A stretch of 64,000 nt of DNA, from positions 1-64,000 of the forward strand of contig JANFOG010000013.1 of the NCBI GenBank assembly GCA_024336345.1. The letters run 5' to 3'. The stretch's first letter is position 1; every line of letters begins with the position of its first letter. The notes beneath the pieces are model-generated. The model worked only from the letters and a program-made list of their open reading frames with translations, was not told where the DNA came from and searched no databases. The position numbers were made by a program, and so were the translations under genes. Shown in pieces: positions 14,160 to 27,000 of this stretch. The DNA is from Mariannaea sp. PMI_226. Lineage: Eukaryota; Ascomycota; Sordariomycetes; Hypocreales; Nectriaceae.

Positions 14160-14365
14160 TCTAATTATATATATATATTATTTAACTATATATATTATTT
14201 AACTATATATATATATCTATTATTTAATTATATATATATATCTATTATTTAACTATATATATATATCTATTATTTAACTATATATATATATCTATTATTT
14301 AACTATATATATATATCTATTATTTAACTATATATATATATCTATTATTTAACTATATATATATA
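14160..14365. repeat. 25-bp tandem repeat in the left part of hAT 3
   Basis: About seven copies of a 25-bp unit, CTATTATTTAACTATATATA followed by TATAT, lie between the subterminal arm and the 3' end of the minus-strand transposase gene. Confidence 0.9.
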
Positions 14366-14449
14366 GCTTTTTAAAATAAAAGTAAAATTATGAAGATATA
14401 ATTTTATTAATATATATATTATATTAATTATAAAAGAAAATAAATAAGC

Positions 14450-16192
14450 TTATTCTTCTAATTTATCTTCTGAAAATAACTCCTCTTCTAATTTATCTAA
14501 ATTACTAAAATTCCAGCTTTTTAATAAAATAAGCTGCCTAACTACTTCTGAGGAAAGTCTATTTCTAGATTTAGTAATTATATTATTACTAATAGAAAAT
14601 ATACTTTCTATAGCCCCAGAAGTAGCCGGAATAGCTAAATATCGCCTAGCTAATATACTTAATATAGGAAACCTAATATTATTAGTTTCCCAATATTTTA
14701 AGATATTAGTCTATATAAATTACATTAGTATATATATTTAATAAAGGAATTATATATATATATAAATATATTATATTATATATAAACTTACCTTTGCTGG
14801 TAATGGATTTTCATTAAAATATAAATCATATTCCTCTTCGGGAATAATATTCCCTATATATAGGTCTTTTTCAGAGTTAGAGCTAGAGCTATTTTTAGAA
14901 GTAGGGTTATAATATTCCTTATTTAATTCATCAAAAGATAAATTCAATGAGGGATTTATATTATCCTCTTTTTCTAATTTAACCCTATATTTAATATTAG
15001 CATTTATATTATATATAATATAAATATAAAAACATACCTATTAAACTCTAGTTTAAATAAATCAATTATATTATTATCTATATTTAAATAGTGATATAAT
15101 ATGCCCCCTGATTTAAAATGTATTAATTTAAACCTAGGGTCTAAAATAATACTAAATAATAAGGGCTTATATTTTCCTAAATTTAGATATTCTAATTTTT
15201 TAGGAAAATATTTTTCTAATTTATCTAAGCCTTTAGAAATAGCATTAGAATAAATTAAATATAACTAATATTAATTAGTAAATATAAATAGAATATAGAA
15301 ATAGAAATAGAAAATAGAAATAAAAAATAGAAATATATATAACTTACATTATTTTCATTTAACTTTAAATTAAAGTCTTCTTTTAATTTTTCTAGCTTAT
15401 TATATATTTGATATATATATAATAAGCTTTTAGGTAAAGTTATATAAACCTGACCTTGAAGCTTAATTGAAGGCTTTAAAGATACCTCAAATATAGATTT
15501 AAGCTCTTTTAATGCTAGCCAATTATTAGAGCTAAAAGCTATATTTTTTAAATCTTTATTCAAGGTATTATTTATTATATAATTAATTGGCAATTTTAGC
15601 TCAATTGCTGTATTAATCATATAATAAGTGGAATTCCAGTGAGTAGAATTATCTATAAATAATATAATTAGTATATATATAATAATAATATAAAATAATA
15701 TAATACTTACCTAAAGGGATTGTTTTTTATTAAAATTAGAAGCTAATAAACCTTCTTTTTTATATTTCTCAATTCCCTCTTCTAAAAGCTGTTTATTTTC
15801 ATGAGTATATTTAATTAAACTTGCTAGTCGTCTCAATCTTGTAATAATTGCTAAAGATAGTTAGTATATTTTTATTTATTAAAATATATATATATATATA
15901 TATATAAAATAACTTACTAGTTAAGGTATTTATTATTTCTTCTTGAGGATTAGTATTATCTAAAGATATAGTGTTATTTATATAATTAGATAATTCTAAT
16001 TCAGAAGAATTAGTAGATAAAAATTCCTTTAATATATCTTGGGCAATAATATTCAATATATAACTAATACATCGAATATCATTTATAAATTCCCTATTAA
16101 AGGTTTTTTTATAAATATCTTTATATATATTTATAAAGCGATTATTATTGGCTGCATTATCCCTAGTAATACTAAATAAAGAAATTAGCTTA

Positions 16193-16223
<31 letters not shown>

Positions 16224-17556
16224 GACATACCTAAAGATATTTCGAATAGTTAAATTAGGATATATTAATAAGGAATTTAAAAATTCCCTATATATATATA
16301 TTCCAGTATGACTTTCAGTTAATTCATTAAATCCTATTTTATTATTAATATATATTTAAAATAAATATAAAAATAAGAATATTAACTTACCAATTAGCTT
16401 ATATTCTAATTTAAAATTAGGATTTATATAAGCTAATATAATGCCTAAATAAGCATTTTGATTATTTGCAGTCCAAATATCAAAAGCTAAGGAAAATGAC
16501 CCTAGTGTTTTAATATTTTCTAAAAGCTCTGAATTTAGCTTTATTAAGCTATCTTCATAGGTAGATTGTAAGATAGTTTTAATCTTCCATCTATTTATAA
16601 TAGGCATTTTCCTATATTATATTAGTTAATATTATATAAATAATATATATAAAGAAATATATATATATATATATATAAAGGAATATATATATATATATAT
16701 AAAGGAATAAATATATATATATATAAATTAATAAATATAACTTACCTATTAAAATAGCTTAATAGATTTTGAAAAGAAGATGAATTTAATATTCGAAAAG
16801 AGAGGTTATTTTCTATAAGGAAATATAGAATTTTATTTAAAGCCTCTTCTTCTTCAAAACCTATATCTTCTTCTCTAGTCCTTTTATTTCGAATATTTAA
16901 ATTAAAAAAATCCGACCTATTAGGACTAGAGAGAAATTCAGATTCTAAATAAAGTTAGTAATTAAATAAATAAATATATATATATATATATAAATAGCTT
17001 ACTTCTTTTTTTAGTTTTTTCTGCTTCTTTATTATAAGCAATATTGGGATGTTTAGATTGATAATGCCGTTGAAAATTAGATGTTAAAAACCTCCTAACT
17101 TTAGCAATAGTTGTATAATTGCAACTAGAAAAGAATTAATATATATATATATATATATAATAGAAATATATATATGTAATAGAAATATATATATATAATA
17201 GAAATATATATATGTAATAGAAACATATATATATAATATAAATATATATATATAATATAAATAATAACATACCTTGTGCATTTAATTTGCATTTCTCTTT
17301 CCTTATTCTAAATAATAGGTAATAAACTGCGAGTAAATAAATTCTCTTTAAAAATATAAGCTTTAGAGTCTTTATTATCCTCTAATTGGAAGCTTTCCCT
17401 ATTATAGTAATTTATATCATGAGAATCAGATATAATAGAGGAAGACGCAGCTTGGGAGCTAGAAATAGATTCAGTAACTTCAATAATAGAAGGTTGAATA
17501 TTATTAGAATAATATTCCTCTTCATTAGAAGACTTATAATAGGTGCTAGATGCCAT
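14450..17556 (-). pseudogene. hAT transposase with BED finger, least damaged copy (element 3)
   Basis: Reading the minus strand from 17556: N-terminal MASSTYYKSSNEEEYYSNNI; a BED zinc finger with CTSC split by an intron and an HYQSKH His pair (about 17030-17130); acidic linker (16760-16920); MPIINRWKIK and DIWTANNQ (16380-16607); decayed DNAANN region (about 16150-16165); alpha-helical middle (15811-16056 and 15360-15650); and the dimerisation domain FPILSILARRYLAIPATSG, ending at 14450. Breaks seen: a TAG at 17308-17310 where element 1 keeps CAG, and a one-base loss in an A run (15723-15728 on the + strand) that shifts frame relative to element 2. Most other exons stay open, so it was inactivated recently compared with its neighbours. 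Confidence 0.85.
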
Positions 17557-17673
17557 TTTATAATAAATATAATATATAATATAATATAATAAATAATAAA
17601 AATAATAAAGTAATTTTAAAAGGAAATATTAAAGTTTATATAGATATAATATTCTTTATTTACTCATTTCTTA

Positions 17674-17819
17674 TATATGCGTTATTTTCTATTTTGCTTA
17701 TTAAATTTTATTTGCCTATTTCTTATATATGCGTTATTTTCTATTTTGCCTATTAGGTTTTATTTGCCTATTTAATATTATTTGCCTATTTCTTATATAT
17801 GCGTTATTTTCTATTTTGC
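17674..17819 (-). promoter_or_regulatory. Iterated ACGCATATA motif upstream of the hAT 3 transposase
   Basis: Three copies of TATATGCGTTATTTTC, each continuing TATTTTGC, start at 17674, 17726 and 17796, that is 118 to 260 bp upstream of the minus-strand transposase start at 17556. On the sense strand the core is ACGCATATA. The same core occurs twice (10059-10067, 10076-10084) about 100-125 bp upstream of the element 2 transposase start in the same relative orientation. A promoter or repressor-binding role is inferred from position and conservation only. Confidence 0.5.
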
Positions 17820-18494
17820 CTATTTAGTCTTATTTGCCTATTTAAGATTATTTGCCTATTTGTTATATATATATTATTTTCTATTTACCTATTTAATATT
17901 ATATATTTATCTAATATTATATATTTATTTACTATTATATATTTCTTTACTATTATATTTTATTTTATATATATATATTATTTTCTATTTTACTTATACG
18001 TTGTAAATATATTGTTTTCTAATTTATTTATTTTATATTATATAAAATAAATAATATTAATTAAATATACAAGCTTAAAAATACAAATAATAGGATTAAT
18101 TGAATTAGCTAAAGTTCGAAAATAATAGGAAATAGGTAAATAAGCTTAAATAGGTAAATACATTTAATTAAGTTAATTATCTTAAATTGAAAAATAATAG
18201 GAAATAGATAAATAAGCTTAAGAGGGGAAATATATTTAATTAAGTTAAATAACTTAAATTAGATAATAATAAAAAATAGATAAATAAACTTAAATAGGGA
18301 AATATATTTAATTAAGTTAATTGATGTAAATTGAAAAATAATAGGAAATAAGTAAATAAGGTTAAAAAGGAATATAATAGAAAATAGATAAACAAGGTCA
18401 AAAGGGAAAATAATAGAAAATAGATAAATAAATCTAAATAAGGAAATAAAATTAAATAAGTTAATTAATTTAAATTAGAAAATAATAAAAAGAA

Positions 18495-18775
18495 TAAAAA
18501 TATATATATATAAATAAAATACTATATATATATATAAATAAAATACTATATATATATATAAATAAAATACTATATATATATATAAATAAAATACTATATA
18601 TATATATAAATAAAATACTATATATATATATAAATAAAATACTATATATATATATAAATAAAATACTATATATATATATAAATAAAATGCTATATATATA
18701 AATAAATAAAATGCTATATATATATATAAATAAAATGCTATATATATATATAAATAAAATGCTATATATATATAT
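18495..18775. repeat. 24-bp tandem repeat in the right part of hAT 3
   Basis: About twelve copies of a 24-bp unit (AAATACTATATATATATATA plus AATA) lie just inside the right subterminal arm of element 3. The last copies change AATAC to AATGC. This mirrors the other tandem array near the left arm (14160-14365) in position but not in sequence. Confidence 0.9.
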
Positions 18776-19027
18776 AGTATTTAAAGATTTCCTAATTAGG
18801 AAACTGTAGTTACTACAAACTACAGTGTAGTAACTTAAACTAAACTACTAACTATAGCTGTAGTTTGTAGTTAATTTAGTGTAGTTTTAGTCAGCTTAGT
18901 GACTAAACTACAAACTACAGTTGTAGTCTGTAGTTAAGTTAGTGTAGTTTTAGTCACTATATTTACTAACTACAACTACACTGAAGTGACTAATGATTAC
19001 ACTTGTAGTGACTAATTCACAACCCTG

Positions 19028-19035
19028 TTATAAAC
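19028..19035. repeat. 8-bp target site duplication, right copy (TTATAAAC)
   Basis: Exact copy of 13891-13898. Unlike the duplication around element 2 it carries no transition, which agrees with element 3 being the younger insertion. Confidence 0.95.
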
Positions 19036-19168
19036 TACACTTTAGTAACTAAAACTAAACTACAAACTACAATTATAGTTTTTAATAACTATATTATAGT
19101 TTTAGTTAGCCTAATAACTAAACTACAAACTACACTTATAATAACTAATTTACAACCCTATTATTTAT

Positions 19169-20384
19169 AGAAAATTAGAAGAATATAAAATAAATAAGAG
19201 AATAAAGAAATAATATAGAAAATACTAAATCTAATATAAATATATATTAAATATATAATATTATTATATAAAGAGTGTAATAAACCCTTATTAGCCTATT
19301 AATTATAAAATAATATATAATTCTAGCTTTAATTATAAAGTAAAATTTAAATTTATAAAGTTAATATATAGGGCCTATATTAAGCCTATTTAGAAAGAAT
19401 AAAGGTTTTTTTTTAGCTTTAATTAATATAGTTTTTTTACTATCTATATAATATAAAAATACTATCTATCTATATAGATTTATAGAATATTATTAAATAA
19501 ATAAATAAAATTAAAAAAAATAATAAAATATTATTAATAAAATATTATTAAAAAATAAATAAAATATTATAATAAATATTATAAAAAATTATTTTTTAAA
19601 AAAGATAATTTAATAAATTTATTAATTAAAAATTTAAAATTAAAAATTTAAAATTAAAAAAAAAATTATTATTTTATTTTATAAAATCTTTTAAAATCCT
19701 AAAGATTATAAAAAAATAAATTTATAAATTAATATTTTTTATATTAACTTTTTAAAATTATAAAAATTATAATAAAAAATTAATAAATAATTATTAATAT
19801 TAAATTTAAAAAAAAAAATTTTTAAAATTAAATATATTTTTTATTAAATAATAAAATTAATTTATAAAATATAATTTATAAATTATAAATAAAAATATAA
19901 TTATTATATAATAAATAATTTAAAAAATAAAATTATAAAAAAAGTTTTTATAAAAAAATTAAAAATTAAAAATAAAATAAAAATATAAATAAAAAAATAA
20001 TAAAAAATATAATTAAAAAAAAAATAAAAAGAAATAAAATTATAATTATATATATATATAAAATAATTTAAATATTAAAATAAATAAATAATATAATATA
20101 TAATAATTAAATAATTAATAAATAATTATTAATTAAAGCTAAAAATATAATAATATTTTAATATTAATAATATTAATATTTATTTTATAAATAATTTATA
20201 AATATTATAATAAGAATTATTATTTTAAAAGAGAAAGATAATTATAATATTAATTATAAAATTATATATATTTATTAAGGTAATATTTAAAATCTTTAAG
20301 CTTTAATTTTAAAATATAATTATTAATATTTTATTTCTTTATATTTAATTATTTATAATCTTATAATCTATTTTCCTTATAATA
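19169..20384. other. RIP-saturated DNA, almost only A and T
   Basis: From about 19470 to 20290 the sequence is close to pure A and T with hardly any C or G. No element type can be read from it. The first part (19169-19460) is the continuation of the DNA into which hAT 2 inserted. Confidence 0.6.
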
Positions 20385-21095
20385 TTTATTATAAATCTTT
20401 TAATAAAGAAGAATATTATTTTAATAATATTTAATCTTTTATTATTAAAAATATTAAACCTATTTTTAGCTCTTAAGCTATTTCTTTTTTTATTATATTT
20501 AATTTTTATAATATAAATTATTATAATAAGAAAAGCTTTTCATTAAAGAAAAAGAAATATCGAAAAGCTTATATATTTAAAGAGAATTTATTTATTTATA
20601 ATTTATTATTTCTTATTTAGAATTAAAAAAGAGAGATATAAATTAAATATATAAAATATATATATATCTTTATTATATATATATATTAATTTATTTTTAA
20701 TTATAATTATATAATTATTATTAAAATTAGAAGATTTTTAATATTTAATTTTTAATAATATTATTAATTTAAATATTTTAATATTATTTATAATATAGAA
20801 GTAAAAAGAACTAAAAAAAAGAAATAAGCTATTTATATATATATATATATATATTTACTTATTTAATTATTTACTTTATTTAAAATCTAAATTTCTCTTT
20901 AGTCTTAATAGATTAGATCTTTTTAATTTAAATATTTAAAATAAAAGAACTAAAGAACAAGATATAGTTTTTAAGAAAGAAAAGGCTTTAAATAAAATTC
21001 TATATTTTTATATAAAAGACAACCTCCCTTTTTGAGTATTAAATTCATTTTCCTTTTCAAATATATTAAGCTATTTTAATAAATAGGTTTTATTT
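20385..21095 (+). pseudogene. Heavily mutated hAT transposase relic, 5' part
   Basis: The segment aligns through its length with 10200-10890 of element 2: AAAGAAGAATATTATTTTAA (N-terminal KEEYYFNN), the linker AAAGAGAATTTATTTA, the BED finger exon, the AAGAACTAAAAAAAAGAA lysine run, the acidic exon, and the end of the exon at LLSYFN near 21080. Its intron positions correspond too. It is far more degraded than element 2. It stops where the first large intron begins, and no terminal repeat is visible, so it is a truncated old copy. Confidence 0.75.
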
Positions 21096-24000
21096 ATTTA
21101 TATATATATATATATAGAAGAGATACAAAAATCGCAGCCTAATTGCTACTTCATTTATTTAGAGAAGCCTTTTGGAATGAAAGTAAGGTTAGAATTCCTA
21201 TAAAGGAAGACTAATATTTAGAATATAATAGATTAGATATATCTATCCTTTCTCCTTTCAATTTATCTACTTGCCCAATATAAGGAAAATAGTAAATAGT
21301 ATAAAATATATATAATAGCTAAATTAAAACACATTATATAACTATTCTTATATATTCTATATATTTAATATATATTATAAAATTACTTAAACCTTTTTTA
21401 AATATTTAATATAATATATATATTAATTTCTAATTAATGCTATTAGTATTTATAATTTATTTATATTATTTATTAAATTAGGTATAATAAAGGGAATAAA
21501 ATTAGAAGATTTTATTATTTATATCTTATTAATTTCTTATTAGACTTTTTTTAAAAGAGTTTATAATTAGGTGCTTTTAATTATTTATAAGCTTATAATA
21601 TTTAAAGGTATTATTAAGTGTTTTTTCTTTAATAAATTAATAAAAGTTATCTTTATATTTTATATAATAATCCTTTAAATAGGAGTTATTAATTAAAATA
21701 TAATTAAAGGGGTTAATATAATAATAATAGGGGAAATAGCTTAAAGGGTTTAGGTTTTAAAAATAATAATAAAAATATAATTTTTATTTAAAGGAAGTGG
21801 CTTTATTATTAAGCTATAATCTAATAGGCTAGCAATTTTCCTTATATAGATTATAGATAATTCTAATTAAAAAGATAAATATAGATAATTAATTAACTTT
21901 ATATATAAAGTTTTCTATAGAGGGAAGTAGATAAGGAAAATAATAAAGATTTAAAAAAGATAATATTTTTTTAAAAAGTATTTATTTAAATTTAATAATA
22001 TTAAATATATTAATAAGTTAATAAAGTTATAATATTTTAATTATTTTTAATTAAAGTTTAGTAGATAGTTTTATTTTAAAAAGTTAATATTATTTTTAAA
22101 AATTAAATTTATAAATATTATAATTAATAATATAAATAAAAGATAATTTAAATTTATAAAATAATAAGGGGTAATATTAATCTTTTATAAATAAATATTT
22201 ATTATAAAGTTTATAATTATATATAACTAATAGTAAAAGTCTTTTATTATTAAGATTAGTATTATATAATCCATTAGATAATTTATATCTGTTTTTAAAT
22301 GATTAATTTTTATAATTTTCTATATTAAGATATATAAATATATATAATTAGATATAAAGAACTAGCTTTTTACTTAATTATTTAGATTAATAGGCTAATT
22401 ATATATAAGGATATTTAAGTTTATAAAAAAGCCTTATTAATTTTTAGATTTATTTAAACTTAATATATAATATTTAAATATTAAAAGTTAATTAGGTATT
22501 AATAATATAATTTAGATAATAGCTATTATATTTAAATCTTTAATATAATATTAATTAAAAGAGATAAATTTTATTAAATAAGCTATTTATATAAAGGCTA
22601 ATATAATTATATTATAATCTAAATTATAATTTACTTTCTAAAGTTTAAAGTTTATAATAAATAGAATATTTATTATTTATTATATTATATTAAAATATAA
22701 AAATATAAAAATAATTATTTTTATATAAAATAAGTAATAACTTATATTTACAGATAGTAAAGTTAGGAAGGTTTATATAATATTATATTATAATAAAAGG
22801 GGCAATATTAATAATAAAGCTAGAAAGATTTATATAATATTATATTATAATAAAAGAGATTGTAATAATTAATAATATTATTAATAAATAAAATATAGAT
22901 TATTAAATCTTAAATATAAGCTTAGATAATATAAATGGAATTTATATAATAAAAAAAGAAAATCTTAATAACTTTATTTAATTATAATAATAGGTTTATA
23001 GATATAAAATTAAAAAAGTAAGCTATTAATAATTTTTATAATAAATAATAATAAAAATTACTTAAAATAATATAATAAGAATAATTAAAGTAAAAAGAAA
23101 AGCTAAAAGGGTATATTTAAGGTATTCTTATAGAAATTCTTTCTATATAGCTAGTAAAGATAGCTATAATTACAATATTTAAAAATTTAAATTTAGCTAG
23201 ATTAGTAAATATAAATAGTCTCTTTAATTAGGCTAATTAGATATTATAATAAGAAGTTATAAAATATTATATATTATTAAATATAAAATTCCTTTTTAAC
23301 TAAGTGGATTAATATTTATAAATATAATATATAAATATATAAAAGCAGTTTAATTTATAAATAGATATAATAAATAATATTATTAATAAGTTAATTATTT
23401 TAAAAGCTATTTTATTATTTTATTATTTATATTTTATATAGATTAATAATTATATTTAATTTAAAAGAAATCTTTAATTATTATAATTATAATAATTAGG
23501 ATAATATTAATTAAGTAAAATAAAGCTTTTATTATATTTAAATTATTTAGGCTATTAATTATAAAGTAGATTAATCTTTTTTTTAATATATTAAGTAAAA
23601 GATCTAAAGAGTTATTATTACTTTCTATAAAGTGTCTAGCTATATTTTATTATTATAGATTAGTAAATATAATATATAATTTATCTATTATATTAAAGAG
23701 TTTAGAAGTAGATTTTATTAAGAAAAAAAAATATTTTTTAATTTTAATTAATATTAATTAATTTTTAAATTATTATATTTTAGATTATTTTTAAATTATA
23801 TTTAGTTTTTTATAATTGTAAAATACTATTTTTTTTATTAAATTTATTATTAATAATTTCTTTAAATAATATTATAAAAGATATAATATTATCTTTTATT
23901 ATAATATATAAAATATAGCCTAAATTAAATAATGGGGGTAATTAAATATAAAATATATATTAAAGAAATACAATAAAGCTATCTTAATTATAATGCTTAA

Positions 24001-27000
24001 TTATATTATATTCTAAATTATAATTATTAATATTCTTCTAAATTAAAATAATTAATATTTATTAAAAAATTATTATTATTAATTTATATTTTAGCTAAAT
24101 AGCCTAATATAATATTCTTAATAATAAAATTAAAAAAACATTATAATATTCTAAATATATTAAAAGCTATATTATTATATTCCCTAATAATATATAAAAG
24201 CTAATTAATAAAATATTATTATATCTATTAATAAAAATATTATATTAAATTTATATTTCTTAATATAAATTGAAAAACCTAATCCTAAAGGATTTATAAT
24301 ATTTATTATTAATATATTATTAAATTATAAAGAGAGCTCTTATTTGATTTAAATATTATAATTAATTATATATCAATATTAAGATTAATATAAATAAAAT
24401 ATAATATTAAGATATAATTATAAATAAAGTGCTAGATATTATTTATTAAAATATATTTTATAAACAGCCTTTTATATTAAAAAAGACTAAAATAGTATAA
24501 ATAGTTTTATTTATTAAATATAGTTAAAGGAGGTATTAATTATAAATATTAAAATTATTCTTTATAATCTTAATTTTAAGGCTAATAAAATATTAATAGT
24601 AAAAGTGGCCACTAAGTTTTCTAAAAATATAATAGTAGATCTAATTGTTAATAAAAAAGTAGTTTTATTAAAAGGTAATATAAATAATTTCTAAAATAAA
24701 GAAATTAGGTTTAATATAAATATTAGGGATATTAGGGGGGTGGATATTAATATTTATAAAATAGGTTTTTATTATATAATACCTATTAATATTTAAATTA
24801 TAATATTTAAATTTATAAAATTATAATTTATTATAGAAGCCCTTAGAAACCAGCCTTTTAATAATAATAATTTTATAAGCTAGATAGAGATTCAAAAAAA
24901 AAGACTATACTTTTAATATAATATCTATTATAATAAGGGGGGTATAGCCTTATATTTATATTTTTTATAAATAGAATTTTATTAATTTATTTAATTTATT
25001 CTTTTTTATTAAAACATTTCTTATGTTATTTTTATTTAGCTCTAAAGGTTTTAAACTCGTTAAAAAGGTAGCTATTTAAAATAAGTAAACTAATAGATTA
25101 AATATAACTTTAAATATTAAAATATAACACTTTATATTACTATGTATAAATAATAGTATAAAAGAGTTTATAATAATATATAATATAAGCTTATAGGCTT
25201 AAATTATAATATTATTTAATTATTATATAGGCTAATTTTTAAATTATTATATATTTCCTTTTTTAATCTTTAATATATTAATTTAATTTTATAATTAAAC
25301 TATTAATATATTAATAGTTAAATAAGATAATTTCCCTAAAATTAAGTATTTTCTCTATAGCTTAATAGAAGCTTAATTATAAATAATTAAATAATTTTTT
25401 AAAGCTAAATAATAATATAATAATATTATTATAAAGTAATTATTATAATATTTATTTATATATAATTATTATTATTAAAATATAAAATATAATCATTATA
25501 AAAAATTAAATTATTAATTATTTAATATAAATTATTAATAATTTAATTTATATTAAATCTAAATAATATATATAATTTTATTAAATCATATATATTAATA
25601 TATTAAAAATAATATTCTACAGTAATAAAAGGTTTTTTATAAAGTCTAAATACTATTTATAAATAAATATATTTATTTATTTTTAACTTTATTAATTTAA
25701 TCTTATTTTTTTATAAAGAGATTAGCCTTTTATTTAAATATTATATTAAGATTAAATAGACCTTTATCTTTAGATATATTAATTAATATTTTAATATTAT
25801 AAAAATATATTAATAAAGTATATTATATTTATATAAATTACTTTAATTTAATAAAAATATTTATTAAATATTCAGGCCTTATATATTAAATATAAAACCT
25901 ATAGTATAATTAGAGGAGGCTATATTTTAATATATTAATAATATATTTTATTAAATAATATTATTTATTTATAGGGTATAATATAATAAGGATATTAATA
26001 TAAAATAATAAAGGATAGAATCGTAATAAATTAGTTTTTAAAGAGATTATTATTATAACATTAATTATAATAAGTATATTTAATATAATATAGAATTTAG
26101 ATTAGTTTAATATTTTTTTTAATAATGAGATTAATTTTTGTATTAAATTATTATAAATTTATATATATAGTTTAATTTATATTAAATATATAGTAGTATT
26201 AAGTAAGTTAGGTCAAAATTCTAATGGTTATTATAATTATTAAAATAGATATTAATTTAAAGCATTATAATCACTTATAGAGAAATCTTTTTTTATAATT
26301 AATAATATTTTATATATTTATAAGAACCATCCTTTAGTAAATTAATAAAATAAGATTATAATAATTAAACTAAAGTATAATTATAATATTTTAATAATTA
26401 TAATTTCAATTTATAATTTAATATTAATTTTTTATTTAATTAATTATATTATTAAGATTAATAATCTTATTTAAAAATGCTTATTTATAATTATAGAATT
26501 TTTACTATTTCTATTTATTATATCAATTAAGGTTAGTATTAGTATTAATATTAATGTAGATATTAGTGTTAATATTAGTATTAGTATTATAGTTAATTTA
26601 AAGTTTAAATTATTATTAATTAAATAAAGCTTTTTTATTATTAATTAAATAAAGCTTTTTTATTATTAATTAAATAATTATTTGAGAAAATTAAAGCTAA
26701 TAGTTCTTTATATAAATAATAAATTAATTATTTATTAATTAAATCTTATTATAAATTAAGATTATTATTTATTTATTAAAATATTATATAGACTTTTATT
26801 ATATAATATATTAAGTATATATTAATATAAATTAATTGTTTTAGAATATTATTAATTATTAATTATAATTTATAAAAATAATATTAATTTTTATTTTAAA
26901 GGATAAAATTAATAAATAAGTTTTAATATAATATAATAGCTAATAGATTATATTATTAAAAATATATTTTTATTAAGGGGAGAGTTTTAAATAGCTATAT

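Larger units (their letters stand above)
13899..19027 (-). mobile_element. hAT DNA transposon 3, nested in element 2
   Basis: The left end CAGGGTTGTGATTG and the right end (other strand) CAGGGTTGTGAATT share a perfect 11-bp terminal repeat, and both CAGGG ends are intact. It sits in the right arm of element 2, in reverse orientation, flanked by a perfect 8-bp duplication. Its subterminal arms carry the same GTAGTTT/TAGTAACTA words as element 2 and inner palindromes at 14135-14148 (decayed, TCCCCAATTAGGAA) and 18789-18802 (perfect). It encodes a transposase of the same subfamily on the minus strand. It is the best preserved transposon in the window, at 5.1 kb. Confidence 0.93.
9488..19160 (+). 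mobile_element. hAT DNA transposon 2, interrupted by hAT transposon 3
   Basis: The left end is CAGGGTTGTGAAATTAGTT; the right end read on the other strand is TAGGGTTGTAAATTAGTT, matching except for transitions. The flanking 8-mers are CTATTTAT (9480-9487) and TTATTTAT (19161-19168), a target duplication that differs by one C-to-T change. Subterminal arrays of GTAGTTT/AAACTAC and TAGTAACTA words occupy both arms, each bounded inside by the palindrome TTCCTAATTAGGAA (9723-9736 and 13867-13880). A transposase pseudogene on the + strand fills the centre. The right arm is split by element 3; without the 5129-bp insert and its 8-bp duplication the element is about 4.5 kb. Confidence 0.9.

Noticed and set aside
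17782..18050. Two overlapping Tyr/Leu/Phe-rich + strand frames that look like membrane proteins
   Set aside because: They are translations of AT-rich simple repeats inside hAT 3 upstream of its transposase, in the opposite sense.
14160..18775. Tandem arrays considered as a CRISPR-like or centromeric array
   Set aside because: Units are 24-25 bp simple AT repeats without unique spacers, lie inside one transposon, and the host is a eukaryote.
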